Shown piece by piece: positions 8,595 through 16,452 of a stretch of DNA of 64,000 nt. A program made the translations under genes and the position numbers. Origin of the DNA: CAXBES01 sp963974915 (GTDB lineage Bacteria > Bacteroidota > Bacteroidia > Flavobacteriales > Flavobacteriaceae). The stretch's first letter is position 1. Each line of letters begins with the position of its first letter. Below the pieces are notes generated by a model. That model was not told the DNA's origin, searched no databases, and saw only the letters and a list, made by a program, of their open reading frames with translations. Location of the stretch: NCBI GenBank assembly GCA_963974915.1, contig CAXBES010000005.1, positions 1 through 64,000 of the forward strand. Reading direction: 5' to 3'.

Positions 8595-9332
8595 CTACTT
8601 GTTAATCGCTACCTTGTAATTAATTCCGTAGGTCTTGGTTAGATTATCATCATTAAAAATTTCTTTTACAGGGCCGGTAGCAATTTTTTTAACGTTTAAA
8701 AACGTTACCCAATCAAAATACTCCGGCACCGTTTGAAGATCGTGATGCACGACAACAACTGTTTTTCGCGCCTTTCGAAGTTCTTTTAAGATATTTATTA
8801 TGGCAATTTCTGTTGTGGCATCCACCCCTTGAAAAGGTTCATCCATTAAATAGATAGCCGCGTCCTGAACCAAGGCTCTTGCCAAAAATACTCTTTGTTG
8901 TTGTCCGCCACTCAACTGACTTATCTGTCTGTTTTTAAAAGAGAGCATTCCAACTTTTTCCAGTGCTTCCAGAGAAGCTTTTTTCTCCTTTTGTCCGGGT
9001 CTTCTAATCCAGCCCAGACTACTGTAGGTTCCCATCATTACTACATCGAGCGCGGTAGTGGGGAAATCCCAGTCTACACTACCCTTTTGAGGCACATAAC
9101 CTACCAATTTCCGCTGTTCGGTATAAGGTTTATCATAAATAGTAACACTCCCGGCAATAGGCTTAATGATGTTTAGAATTGCTTTTATAAGTGTTGATTT
9201 TCCGGCTCCATTGGGCCCAACAATAGCCATAAGTACACCTTCCGGCACCAACAGGTCGATATCCCATAAAACCGGTTTATAATTATAGGCTACGGTTAAA
9301 TCATCTACTTTGATCGCAATTTTTTGTTCCAT
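8595..9332 (-). CDS. Metal ABC transporter ATPase (TroB/MntA type)
   Basis: 245-residue cytoplasmic ATPase: Walker A GPNGAGKST (39-47), signature LSGGQQQR near 141, Walker B AIYLMDEPF and switch His in VVVHHDL. The Q-loop region reads VPQKGSVDWDFP, typical of the zinc/manganese subfamily. It starts 1 nt after the binding-protein gene ends and drives the two permeases that follow. Confidence 0.95.
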   Translation of the reverse strand: MEQKIAIKVDDLTVAYNYKPVLWDIDLLVPEGVLMAIVGPNGAGKSTLIKAILNIIKPIAGSVTIYDKPYTEQRKLVGYVPQKGSVDWDFPTTALDVVMMGTYSSLGWIRRPGQKEKKASLEALEKVGMLSFKNRQISQLSGGQQQRVFLARALVQDAAIYLMDEPFQGVDATTEIAIINILKELRKARKTVVVVHHDLQTVPEYFDWVTFLNVKKIATGPVKEIFNDDNLTKTYGINYKVAINK

Positions 9333-9333
9333 A

Positions 9334-10251
9334 TCACTTTAGCGCATTAACAATGGTAGTAATGTTATATCTAAACATACCTATATAAGTTCCTTCCGGG
9401 GTACCGGCATTTCCTAAGGCATCACTATAAAGCGAACCTCCAATTTCAACTTCGTGGTTCTTAGATAAGACCGCTTGCTGTAATGCTTCAATAGTACGAC
9501 GGGGTACCGAGCTCTCTATAAAAATAGCTTTGACCTTATTTTCTATTATAAAACTTGAAAGTTTTTGAACATCCTGTACTCCCGCCTCGGTTGCAGTAGA
9601 TAATCCCTGTAGACCAACTACTTCGAATCCGTATGCCTTTCCGAAGTAATTAAACGCATCATGAGCAGTAACCAATATTCTTTTTTCCTTCGGAAGTGCT
9701 TCAACCGTCTCCTTTACCCAGGTTTCCAATACAGATAATTCGGCAATAAATTTTTCTTTGTTTTTCTGAAACAACTCGCTGTTTTCAGGATCTGCCTCCT
9801 GAAGGACCTCGGTTACTTTTTCAGCAAATTCTTTAAAATACTCAATATTAAACCAAACATGCGGATCGTAATTTGAAGCGAAATATTCTGAACCTATTAA
9901 CTCTGTTTTATTTAAAAACTCTCCTAAAGGAACCGTTACTTTATTACTACTTTCCATCTTTTCGAAGACCTCAACGAGTTTTCCTTCCAGATGCAGTCCG
10001 TTATAAAAAATCACATCGGCTGTATATAATTTCGAAACGTCTCCTTCGCTGGCTTTATACAAATGCGGATCTACCCCCGCGCCCATTAATCCTTCTACTT
10101 CAACAGCGTCACCTCCAATATTCTTAACCAGATCTGTGATCATCGTTGTCGTGGTTACCACTTTTAATTTCCCGGTAGATTCAGCAGTATTTTTACATCC
10201 CGACAAAATTGCCAGAAAAAGCATTATAATTATTAATTTACTTACCTTCAT
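9334..10251 (-). CDS. Metal-binding lipoprotein of ABC importer (TroA/ZnuA family)
   Basis: 305 residues with a lipobox ending LSGC (Cys19), so it is lipid-anchored in the periplasm. The cluster A-I metal site is visible as His63 (DPHLYK), His131 (YDPHVWF), His near 197 (TAHDAFNYFG) and an acidic residue in LYSDALG. A His at the third position is as in TroA and ZnuA rather than MntC/PsaA, which have Glu, so zinc or mixed Mn/Zn specificity is possible. The long His-rich loop of ZnuA is absent. It lies between the barrel gene and the ATPase gene. Confidence 0.93.
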   Translation of the reverse strand: MKVSKLIIIMLFLAILSGCKNTAESTGKLKVVTTTTMITDLVKNIGGDAVEVEGLMGAGVDPHLYKASEGDVSKLYTADVIFYNGLHLEGKLVEVFEKMESSNKVTVPLGEFLNKTELIGSEYFASNYDPHVWFNIEYFKEFAEKVTEVLQEADPENSELFQKNKEKFIAELSVLETWVKETVEALPKEKRILVTAHDAFNYFGKAYGFEVVGLQGLSTATEAGVQDVQKLSSFIIENKVKAIFIESSVPRRTIEALQQAVLSKNHEVEIGGSLYSDALGNAGTPEGTYIGMFRYNITTIVNALK

Positions 10252-10300
10252 TTAGTTTTTGATTTAATTCACCTTAATATATTTCATGCTATCCCGATCG

Positions 10301-11086
10301 TTATTTTGGAATGCGTACACTCATACCTATACTAAGCAACATATCTTGGCCACCGGATAGTCCCGAGCCAACTGTAGCATCCAATTGCACATTGGGTTTG
10401 AGAAGATAGGTGAATCCTGCATCCCAAAAATGATTACTTCTACTATCTTCAGGGAGATCCCCGTATAACTCGGCGTATACCCCCAATTTTTCGAAAATAC
10501 TGTGACCATACACAAGAGAGTACACATAGGCTGCTTCGCCCGTATCGTCAAGCCATTGTGCTCCCAGATTATAAGCCAAACCTGATGTGTTAGACAGGGT
10601 ATGAGCAAAAGAAAATCTAATGTCCACCCCGGTAGTTTCGGGGCGGTAGTCACTTGCCGCAAAAAATGGAAGATATAAATGCCCTAATAATCCAATTTCG
10701 GGAATCAAACCCGTTTCTTCAACAACCTCGAGTTTCATTCCTGCAAGTAATGGCGAAAAACCGCTTAAAACATTATCTGCTTCAATTCCATTTGTCTCAA
10801 ATCTTACCTCTTCAAAATTCCATCCGAGTCTGAATTCTAAATTATTTAATATCCCGTATCGAAGTAAGGTTGTGTTATACACATAGGTTTCAGAGCGTAG
10901 TGCATTTTCTTCATCAGCTTCATAAAAAGCTCCCGTTTCTATCTGGATATATCCTTTTGGTACAGTGTTCGGGGATTCAGTGGCGTCTGGTCTATCTGTA
11001 ATTAATTCAGGTATGATATCCGTTTCTTGTGAAAATGATACGCAAGAAAAAGTGTTTACCAATAATATCAATAGGCTCTCTCTCAT
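10301..11086 (-). CDS. Outer-membrane beta-barrel of the transporter/MetA-like family
   Basis: 261 residues, signal peptide (about 1-19, ...SFSQ), then ELITDRPDATESPNTVPKG, which is the hallmark start of the Bacteroidota branch of the Phenol_MetA_deg-like outer-membrane family. Alternating amphipathic strands with aromatic girdles continue to the C terminus (GMSVRIPK). It starts 3 nt after the regulator gene ends and 49 nt ahead of the binding protein, so it is likely part of the metal operon and may help metal pass the outer membrane. That role is inferred from position only. Confidence 0.85.
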   Translation of the reverse strand: MRESLLILLVNTFSCVSFSQETDIIPELITDRPDATESPNTVPKGYIQIETGAFYEADEENALRSETYVYNTTLLRYGILNNLEFRLGWNFEEVRFETNGIEADNVLSGFSPLLAGMKLEVVEETGLIPEIGLLGHLYLPFFAASDYRPETTGVDIRFSFAHTLSNTSGLAYNLGAQWLDDTGEAAYVYSLVYGHSIFEKLGVYAELYGDLPEDSRSNHFWDAGFTYLLKPNVQLDATVGSGLSGGQDMLLSIGMSVRIPK

Positions 11087-11089
11087 CCC

Positions 11090-11746
11090 TTAATTAGTTT
11101 GAACAAATAAATTTTCGGCTATCTTATTAGAGATAAAAAACTGATCACTTCCCACTTGAATGATCATGGAACCGTCAAAAAATTCTTTTCCAAGGACCTT
11201 GATCTTTGTTCCAATACTAATTTTTCGCTTATCCAGATATTGTAAAAAATCTCCACTAGTTTCTTTCACACCCACACAGACGCCACGCTGATTTTTACGT
11301 AATTCTGAAAGCAGTTTTTTCTCTGTCCTTTTAACATTTCCATGTTTATCGGGAATAGGGTCACCATGCGGATCGAAATCTGGGTTACCGAGAAATTTAT
11401 CCAGACGTGTTACCAACTCATCAGACTGAATATGCTCTAATTGCTCGGCTATTTCATGTACCTCATCCCAGTGAAAATTGAGCTTTTCTACTAAAAAAAC
11501 CTCCCATAAACGGTGTTTTCTAATAACATTAGCCGCTATTTTCCTACCGGCAGGGGTTAACAAGGCTCCTTTGTACTTTTTATAAGACAGCACTTCCTTT
11601 TCGGCTAATTTTTGCACCATATCTGTCACCGATGATGGCTTTGTTTCCATTCTATCGGCTATGGCATTTGTACTCACTTCCCCCTGAATATCGTGTTCAA
11701 GATGGTAAATAGTCTTTAAATAATTTTCTTCTGCTAACGTAAACAT
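11090..11746 (-). CDS. mntR: DtxR/MntR-family metal-dependent repressor
   Basis: 218-residue cytoplasmic regulator. An N-terminal winged helix (LKTIYHLEHD...IADRMETKPSSVTDMVQKLAEK) is followed by the metal-binding dimer domain (HRLWEVFLVEKLNFHWDEVHEIAEQLEH) and a C-terminal FeoA/SH3-like domain from about residue 145. It is the first gene of the operon that includes the barrel and the ABC importer, the arrangement of TroR with TroABCD in Treponema. Mn(II) or Fe(II) as co-repressor is an inference. An inverted repeat in front of the gene (11790-11805) suggests autoregulation. Confidence 0.93.
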   Translation of the reverse strand: MFTLAEENYLKTIYHLEHDIQGEVSTNAIADRMETKPSSVTDMVQKLAEKEVLSYKKYKGALLTPAGRKIAANVIRKHRLWEVFLVEKLNFHWDEVHEIAEQLEHIQSDELVTRLDKFLGNPDFDPHGDPIPDKHGNVKRTEKKLLSELRKNQRGVCVGVKETSGDFLQYLDKRKISIGTKIKVLGKEFFDGSMIIQVGSDQFFISNKIAENLFVQTN

Positions 11747-11750
11747 GTGA

Positions 11751-11779
11751 CAAAGGTAAATATATTTTTCTATTTACAA
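11751..11779 (-). promoter_or_regulatory. Promoter of the mntR operon
   Basis: Minus strand TACCTTTG (11751-11758) with TTG 18 nt upstream (11777-11779). The -7 box ends only 4 nt before the ATG, so the transcript may have almost no leader. Confidence 0.65.
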
Positions 11780-11789
11780 TGTTTTTATT

Positions 11790-11805
11790 TTTAGTCAAGT
11801 CTAAA
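11790..11805. promoter_or_regulatory. Putative DtxR/MntR operator
   Basis: TTTAGTCAAGTCTAAA, a 16-bp inverted repeat with arms TTTAG/CTAAA (6 of 8 positions symmetric), 10 nt upstream of the -33 element of the mntR operon. The TTAG...CTAA arms recall DtxR-type operators. That it binds the MntR-like protein is inference. Confidence 0.45.
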
Positions 11806-11865
11806 TATTAGGATAAAAATATGTATTAAAGAAGAAAATACTCCTTAGTTTATAATTAATGAGTT

Positions 11866-12597
11866 TTAAAAACCTCTTTCCTTCTGAAGTTGCTCGTATG
11901 CCTCTTGTACTTTCCTGAATTTTTCCTCAGCACCCTTTTGATATGCTTCATCCATATGCTGTAGTTTATCGGGGTGATACTTTTTAGCCATGGTTCGGTA
12001 GGCAGTTTTAATCTCCGCATCGGTTGCGGTTCTATCTATTTCCAAGATCTTATATGCACTATCGGGATTCTTAAAAAACATTGCCTTAATGCTTTCGAAA
12101 TCCCGGTAATTAACACCCAAAAACCCTGCAATTCGGTTAATTTCTTTAATTTCCGGCTCAGATACATGTCCGTCGGAGTTTGCGATACTGAATAAAAAAT
12201 GTAGAATTTGTAGTCTGGATTCGTAACGGGTACGTTGCTGAAGTAGCGCACAAATACGCTGCGCCGAGACCTCACGTTTCTTAATGACTTCATTAAACAC
12301 CCGAAAAGTCGCGTTTGCACGTTCTCTACCGTAAGCCTGCACAAAATACTGACGCACGTAATCTAATTCGTTCTGACTCACTTTTCCATCGGCTTTGATG
12401 ACTAAAGAAGCCAACGAAAGAAGATTTAACTCAAAATCGGCAGGCGATACATTTTCTCGTTGTTGCTGAAATACAGTTTCAAAGGATGTCTTACTTCCCG
12501 TAAAATTATCGATCAAACTTCCCACCACAAACCCTATAATGGCACCCGGAAAACGAAATAACATATAGCCAACAAAGGCGCCTAACCATCGAATCAT
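11866..12597 (-). CDS. TerB-like and J-domain protein (DjlA type)
   Basis: 243 residues. A hydrophobic Gly-rich N-terminal segment (MLFRFPGAIIGFVVGSLI) suggests membrane association. A TerB-like helical domain follows (about 55-165, SLASLVIKADGKVSQNELDYV). The C-terminal J domain (about 175-240) has the HPD motif (KKYHPDKLQ) needed to stimulate DnaK ATPase. This is the domain order of DjlA, a membrane-bound co-chaperone. Monocistronic; a CAAATATA box (reverse of TATATTTG) lies about 33 nt upstream. Confidence 0.88.
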   Translation of the reverse strand: MIRWLGAFVGYMLFRFPGAIIGFVVGSLIDNFTGSKTSFETVFQQQRENVSPADFELNLLSLASLVIKADGKVSQNELDYVRQYFVQAYGRERANATFRVFNEVIKKREVSAQRICALLQQRTRYESRLQILHFLFSIANSDGHVSEPEIKEINRIAGFLGVNYRDFESIKAMFFKNPDSAYKILEIDRTATDAEIKTAYRTMAKKYHPDKLQHMDEAYQKGAEEKFRKVQEAYEQLQKERGF

Positions 12598-12750
12598 AAG
12601 GTAATCTACAAGTTAATTATTAATGACTGCAAATATAGTAAACTCAAATGTTTGTGGAAGAATAGAACTATGCGGATTAAAAATTTGAGGTTTTATTTAC
12701 CTTATCCTTTTTTGGCGTTTTGCTAACACAATTATCCCTTTCTAATTTTG

Positions 12751-12758
12751 TATCTTTG
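12751..12758 (+). promoter_or_regulatory. -7 box of the bacilliredoxin gene
   Basis: TATCTTTG followed by CA, a canonical Bacteroidota -7 box, 30 nt before the ATG. No well-spaced TTG was found. Confidence 0.5.
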
Positions 12759-12788
12759 CATTCTATTTAACTACTTAAAGAAAAGATT

Positions 12789-13199
12789 ATGTATCCACCA
12801 GAATTAGTTAAACCAATGCGTGAAGATCTCACAAATATTGGATTTTCAGAATTATATACAGAACAAGATGTTACCGAAGCGCTTAGCAAGGAAGGTACTA
12901 CGTTAGTTGTAGTAAATTCGGTTTGCGGTTGCGCAGCAGCCAATGCTCGTCCAGGTGCGAGAATTTCACTTCAAAATGCAAAAAAGCCGGACCATTTAGT
13001 GACTGTTTTTGCAGGGGTAGATAGAGAGGCTGTTGATGCTGCTCGTGCTCAAATGGTGCCATTTCCTCCAAGTTCGCCTTCAATGGCATTGTTTAAGAAT
13101 GGAGAATTAGTACATATGTTAGAGCGCCATCATATTGAAGGAAGACCCGCAGATATTATTGCCGAAAACTTAAAAGGAGCATACGACGAGTTCTGTTAG
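12789..13199 (+). CDS. Bacilliredoxin, BrxA/BrxB family
   Basis: 136-residue cytoplasmic thioredoxin-like protein. The CGC motif at residues 46-48 (NSVCGCAAANARPGA) defines the YphP/YqiW bacilliredoxins, which remove bacillithiol from mixed disulfides in Firmicutes. Length and the PSSPSMALFKNGELVHM segment match the family. The gene is single, with its own promoter box and terminator. Bacillithiol itself is made in some Bacteroidota; whether this strain makes it cannot be judged here. Confidence 0.95.
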   Translation: MYPPELVKPMREDLTNIGFSELYTEQDVTEALSKEGTTLVVVNSVCGCAAANARPGARISLQNAKKPDHLVTVFAGVDREAVDAARAQMVPFPPSSPSMALFKNGELVHMLERHHIEGRPADIIAENLKGAYDEFC

Positions 13200-13227
13200 G
13201 TTTTTGAGTATAAAAAGCATTTAAAAA

Positions 13228-13280
13228 TTCATTATGCCTTCAAACGTCATTAAAGGTATAATGGATTTTTTTATTTTTGG
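13228..13280 (+). terminator. Terminator of the bacilliredoxin gene merging into the plsC promoter
   Basis: TTCATTATGCCTT pairs with AAGGTATAATGGA (two mismatches) and is followed by a run of T. The T-run overlaps TATTTTTG (13272-13279), a possible -7 box 7 nt before the next start codon. Confidence 0.6.
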
Positions 13281-13286
13281 TGTTTT

Positions 13287-14030
13287 ATGAAACAACTAGC
13301 CCATATACTAAGCTACCCCATGACCGTAGTCTTCTATTTGTTCTTCGGAATAAGCTTATTGGTATTTCACCTAATACAATGGGTGTGTTTTAATTTTTTT
13401 GGGTATCAGGCACACAAGAGTAGCGTAGATTACTTTAATCTCATCATTTTACGGTGCTTAAATATTCTGGGCACCCGCTTTAGTTTTAAAATTGAAGGGG
13501 AGATCCCAAAAAACGTTCCTGTGATCATCGTTTCAAATCATCAAAGTATGTGGGATATCCCTCCCATTATCTGGTATTTAAGGAAACTACATCCAAAATT
13601 TATTTCAAAGATAGAATTAGGGAAGGGAATTCCGGCAATTTCTTATAATCTGCGTCACGGAGGCTCGGTATTAATAGATAGAAAGAATCCGAAGCAAGCC
13701 CTTGCCGAAATGACAAAATTCGCTAAGTATCTCGAAAAATTTAATAGGAGCGGAGTTATTTTCCCTGAAGGCACCAGAAGCAGGAACGGGGAACCCAAAA
13801 CTTTTCATAGAAAAGGTCTCACCACACTTTTTAAAAATGCTTCGGAAGCTTATGTGCTACCGGTTACAGTAAATAATTCATGGAAGTTGCAACGCTACGG
13901 TATGTTTCCCATGCCATTAGGTGTTCATCTGAAACACTATGTACATCCGAGGATAAAAGTTTCAGACTATTCTTCGGAAGAACTTATCGATCTGGTTGAA
14001 AAGATCGTAAAATCTAAAGTAGTAGTCTAA
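13287..14030 (+). CDS. 1-acyl-sn-glycerol-3-phosphate acyltransferase (PlsC family)
   Basis: 247 residues with an N-terminal membrane helix (about 10-36). It carries the acyltransferase motifs HQSMWD (His85 to Asp90, HX4D), the FPEGTRS block (159-165) and a late PVTVNNSW segment. The family moves an acyl chain to lysophosphatidate in phospholipid synthesis at the inner membrane. The stop codon shares one base with the next start (TAATG), so it is translationally coupled to the HD hydrolase. A second PlsC-like gene lies at the right edge of the window. Confidence 0.93.
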   Translation: MKQLAHILSYPMTVVFYLFFGISLLVFHLIQWVCFNFFGYQAHKSSVDYFNLIILRCLNILGTRFSFKIEGEIPKNVPVIIVSNHQSMWDIPPIIWYLRKLHPKFISKIELGKGIPAISYNLRHGGSVLIDRKNPKQALAEMTKFAKYLEKFNRSGVIFPEGTRSRNGEPKTFHRKGLTTLFKNASEAYVLPVTVNNSWKLQRYGMFPMPLGVHLKHYVHPRIKVSDYSSEELIDLVEKIVKSKVVV

Positions 14031-14692
14031 TGCTTTCTGAAAGTTCGCAAAATATTATCCAAAATACGATCCAATTCGTAAAATTGGAATTACAGGGTGC
14101 CGAAGGAGGACACGATTGGTTTCACATTGAACGTGTGTATAAAAATTCACTTTTAATTGCTTCAAAAGAGAATGCAGAAACACTTATTGTCGCATTAGGT
14201 GCTTTGCTTCACGATATAGCCGATTCAAAATTTCACGGGGGTGATGAAACCGTTGGTCCGGCAAAAGCGCATAAGTTCTTAAGCGCACAGAGCCTTTCCG
14301 AAGAAAAAATAAACCATGTCGTGAAAATAATAGAAAATATTTCGTTCAAAGGAGGAAATAAAACACAAAAATTCCACTCTAAAGAACTTGATATTGTACA
14401 AGATTCAGACAGATTAGATGCCCTGGGAGCCATTGGAATTGCTAGAACCTTTAACTATGGCGGATTTAAAAACCGACCTCTTTACGATCCCGACATTAAA
14501 CCTAATTTAAATATGTCGCCCCAAGAATACAAGGAGCATTTAGCACCCACTATCAATCACTTTTATGAAAAATTATTACTTCTGAAAGATAGAATGAATA
14601 CCAAAACAGGAAAACGGTTGGCGGCAGACAGGCATAAGTTTTTAGAACTCTATTTAGCTCAATTTTATGCCGAATGGAATGGTGAAAAATAA
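14030..14692 (+). CDS. HD-domain phosphohydrolase
   Basis: 220-residue soluble protein of the HD superfamily. Metal ligands are visible as His32 (HDWFHIERV), His61-Asp62 (LLHDIADSKF) and the later Asp in QDSDRLDALGAIG. The AAAH-like remainder LKDRMNTKTGKRLAADRHKFLE is typical of the YedJ/PF01966 branch. Members hydrolyse nucleotides or phosphate esters; the substrate is unknown. It overlaps plsC by one base. Confidence 0.9.
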   Translation: MLSESSQNIIQNTIQFVKLELQGAEGGHDWFHIERVYKNSLLIASKENAETLIVALGALLHDIADSKFHGGDETVGPAKAHKFLSAQSLSEEKINHVVKIIENISFKGGNKTQKFHSKELDIVQDSDRLDALGAIGIARTFNYGGFKNRPLYDPDIKPNLNMSPQEYKEHLAPTINHFYEKLLLLKDRMNTKTGKRLAADRHKFLELYLAQFYAEWNGEK

Positions 14693-14717
14693 AAAGCAGC
14701 AGAAATAATCTGCTGCT
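14687..14717 (-). terminator. Convergent-region terminator
   Basis: Perfect 9-bp stem AGCAGCAGA/TCTGCTGCT with a 5-nt loop. On the minus strand it is followed by TTTTTATTTTT, so it chiefly ends the TraB transcript. It may also act on the HD hydrolase transcript. Confidence 0.75.
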
Positions 14718-14740
14718 CTAATTAGTAAGTATTTAGCTCT

Positions 14741-15607
14741 CTAATCTATAACCGGAGTGACCGTATAACCAGCTTCTTTCAACAAATTGATAACCCCTGT
14801 TTTCCCACCTAAATGGCCTGCACCAACACCGTAAAATACACTTCGATCCTTTGAAAACTCTCTAATTTTAGGGATCCAATTGTTATTTCGGTTGGCCAAC
14901 ATACGTTCCTGTAAGGCTATATCACCATCAAAATAGTCGTCCATAAAATCATATAACCCGGAAATATCTTCTGCTTTGTATAGTGCTATCATTTTATCGA
15001 ACATAGTTTTCATGGATTCTTGTTCGGTTAAAAGTTTTACAATATCATCTATTTGCTCATCGTAAGGTTGCTCATCAAAAATACTCATCTGGAATTCGAT
15101 GGTTTCTAGTCCAAGAATTTCTTTATTCTGTTCAGTTGCCAATTTTATCAATGTCGCCTCATAACTCGCTAATCCTTCCCCTAGATAAGACATCATGACC
15201 ATGGTTGATAGCACCATAGGCTTAAATGATGTGAAATTCTCCATTCCAACGCCCATTTTTCCTTTAAAGTGCAAATCGAGCACATTGTACTCGTTTTCGT
15301 CCATAAACGTTTTTAACGACTCACCTTCATCCAACATGGAAACCTTCATCATATTCGACTGAAGATTAGGATCGTCCATGTCAAGTTCAAGTACTACCAA
15401 TTGCGATACGTTAAAGGCATTGGTTACTTTATCTTTCAATACAAAGTCCTTTTCAGGAAGTATATGAAACGTTCCGAAGACGTAGGAAGTTTTAATATTT
15501 TCTCCTTCTACCTTCCAAAGCAAACTGTTAGCATCTACTTGTGCCGTAGCATTAAAAATTGTGAAACAAATGATTGTTAATTCGATTAATAGTTTTAAGT
15601 TTTTCAT
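14741..15607 (-). CDS. TraB/GumN family secreted protein
   Basis: 288 residues from the ATG at 15607, which gives a normal signal peptide (MKNLKLLIELTIICFTIFNATAQ). An in-frame ATG 14 codons upstream would spoil the signal and is not used here. Family motifs are WKVEGENIKTSYVFGTFHI near the start and FYGVGAGHLGGKTGVINLL near the end, containing the paired GxxH-type motifs of the TraB/GumN fold, proposed to be metalloprotease-like. It ends a run of minus-strand genes that includes two micro-ORFs and a small membrane protein. Confidence 0.85.
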   Translation of the reverse strand: MKNLKLLIELTIICFTIFNATAQVDANSLLWKVEGENIKTSYVFGTFHILPEKDFVLKDKVTNAFNVSQLVVLELDMDDPNLQSNMMKVSMLDEGESLKTFMDENEYNVLDLHFKGKMGVGMENFTSFKPMVLSTMVMMSYLGEGLASYEATLIKLATEQNKEILGLETIEFQMSIFDEQPYDEQIDDIVKLLTEQESMKTMFDKMIALYKAEDISGLYDFMDDYFDGDIALQERMLANRNNNWIPKIREFSKDRSVFYGVGAGHLGGKTGVINLLKEAGYTVTPVID

Positions 15608-15639
15608 GATTTCTGTGTTTTTAAAAGTTACTGATTTTT

Positions 15640-15699
15640 TTATAACCAACTAATTATGATGGTTGCTATTTCTATGGCTATTTCTGCGATCGTTGTCAT
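15640..15699 (-). CDS. Possible 19-residue hydrophobic peptide
   Basis: MTTIAEIAIEIATIIISWL, a short amphipathic, Ile/Ala-rich peptide that would form one helix. It starts 10 nt after the 34-residue ORF ends and stops 32 nt before the TraB gene. No homologue is known to me. It could be a real micro-protein or chance. Conservation of the sequence would be decisive. Confidence 0.25.
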   Translation of the reverse strand: MTTIAEIAIEIATIIISWL

Positions 15700-15709
15700 T
15701 TCGGTTATA

Positions 15710-15814
15710 TTAAAAGATTAAACTAACTGCAATATAGAGCGTGATTCCGATCACGATTCCTATTCCAAATTTGATTAGCTGTATTTTGTTTGAAGTTTTC
15801 TTATTAGTTTTCAT
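15710..15814 (-). CDS. Possible 34-residue single-span membrane protein
   Basis: A basic, Lys/Asn-rich start (MKTNKKTSNKIQLIKF) is followed by a hydrophobic helix (GIGIVIGITLYIAVSLIF) that reaches the C terminus. The N-in topology fits the positive-inside rule. It begins 11 nt after the stop of the 137-residue protein gene and could be cotranscribed with it. Family unknown. Confidence 0.5.
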   Translation of the reverse strand: MKTNKKTSNKIQLIKFGIGIVIGITLYIAVSLIF

Positions 15815-15825
15815 ATGGATTTGTT

Positions 15826-16239
15826 TTACTGAATGATTCCTTTTTTTATTGTGATCTTTTCTTCGGATACCCCATTACTTAAATGGATGGTGATAAGATC
15901 AATTTGAGCAAATAATACTATTTCTTCACTGAGCTTTTTATGTAATTTCTCTGCTTCGCTGTCAATGCTACTGCCTTCAGTATAAGTAAGGTTAAATTCT
16001 ATCTTTTCATTCGAAATTCCCTCACTGCTATATTGAATGCCGTAAGCGGCTATTCCTAATTCTACATTTTGACAGTTACAAGTTTCAAACAATACATTTT
16101 CCATTTGGTTGGTGTTGCCGATATGAGCTGTAGCACCTTCATAAAAACCATAGCTTATGGTTGTAATAAATAATAGAAGTAGGGTTCCAAATATTCCTTT
16201 TAAAGCATTCTTTCTAAGTACGTCTTGTTTTGTTTTCAT
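15826..16239 (-). CDS. Unknown membrane-anchored protein
   Basis: 137 residues: basic N-terminal tail, one hydrophobic helix (about 16-33, GTLLLLFITTISYGFY), then an exported domain with a Cys pair (ETCNCQN) and several beta-type segments ending HLSNGVSEEKITIKKG. No family recognised. It is the first gene of a probable minus-strand unit with two micro-ORFs and the TraB/GumN gene. The 213-bp region upstream of it holds no gene that I can see. Confidence 0.7.
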   Translation of the reverse strand: MKTKQDVLRKNALKGIFGTLLLLFITTISYGFYEGATAHIGNTNQMENVLFETCNCQNVELGIAAYGIQYSSEGISNEKIEFNLTYTEGSSIDSEAEKLHKKLSEEIVLFAQIDLITIHLSNGVSEEKITIKKGIIQ

Positions 16240-16452
16240 AATTCCAGGTTTTTAGTGATTTAATTCTGAAACCAAATCTGCGACATAAAAGCCCTATATA
16301 AAAGAGAAGCCACCCAGTTTTAGGAAAAATAGGGCGATTAGAAGTTGTATTAAATAACTGTTTATCAGTTGTTTAATATATTTTTACACAAGATTGAAAA
16401 ATGGAAATTATAGCAACCCTAAATTTGTAAATTTAGGGTTAGAAAGAGCTTT

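Noticed and set aside
10327..10662. Second minus-strand frame inside the barrel gene
   Set aside because: Shadow of the barrel gene without a family pattern of its own.
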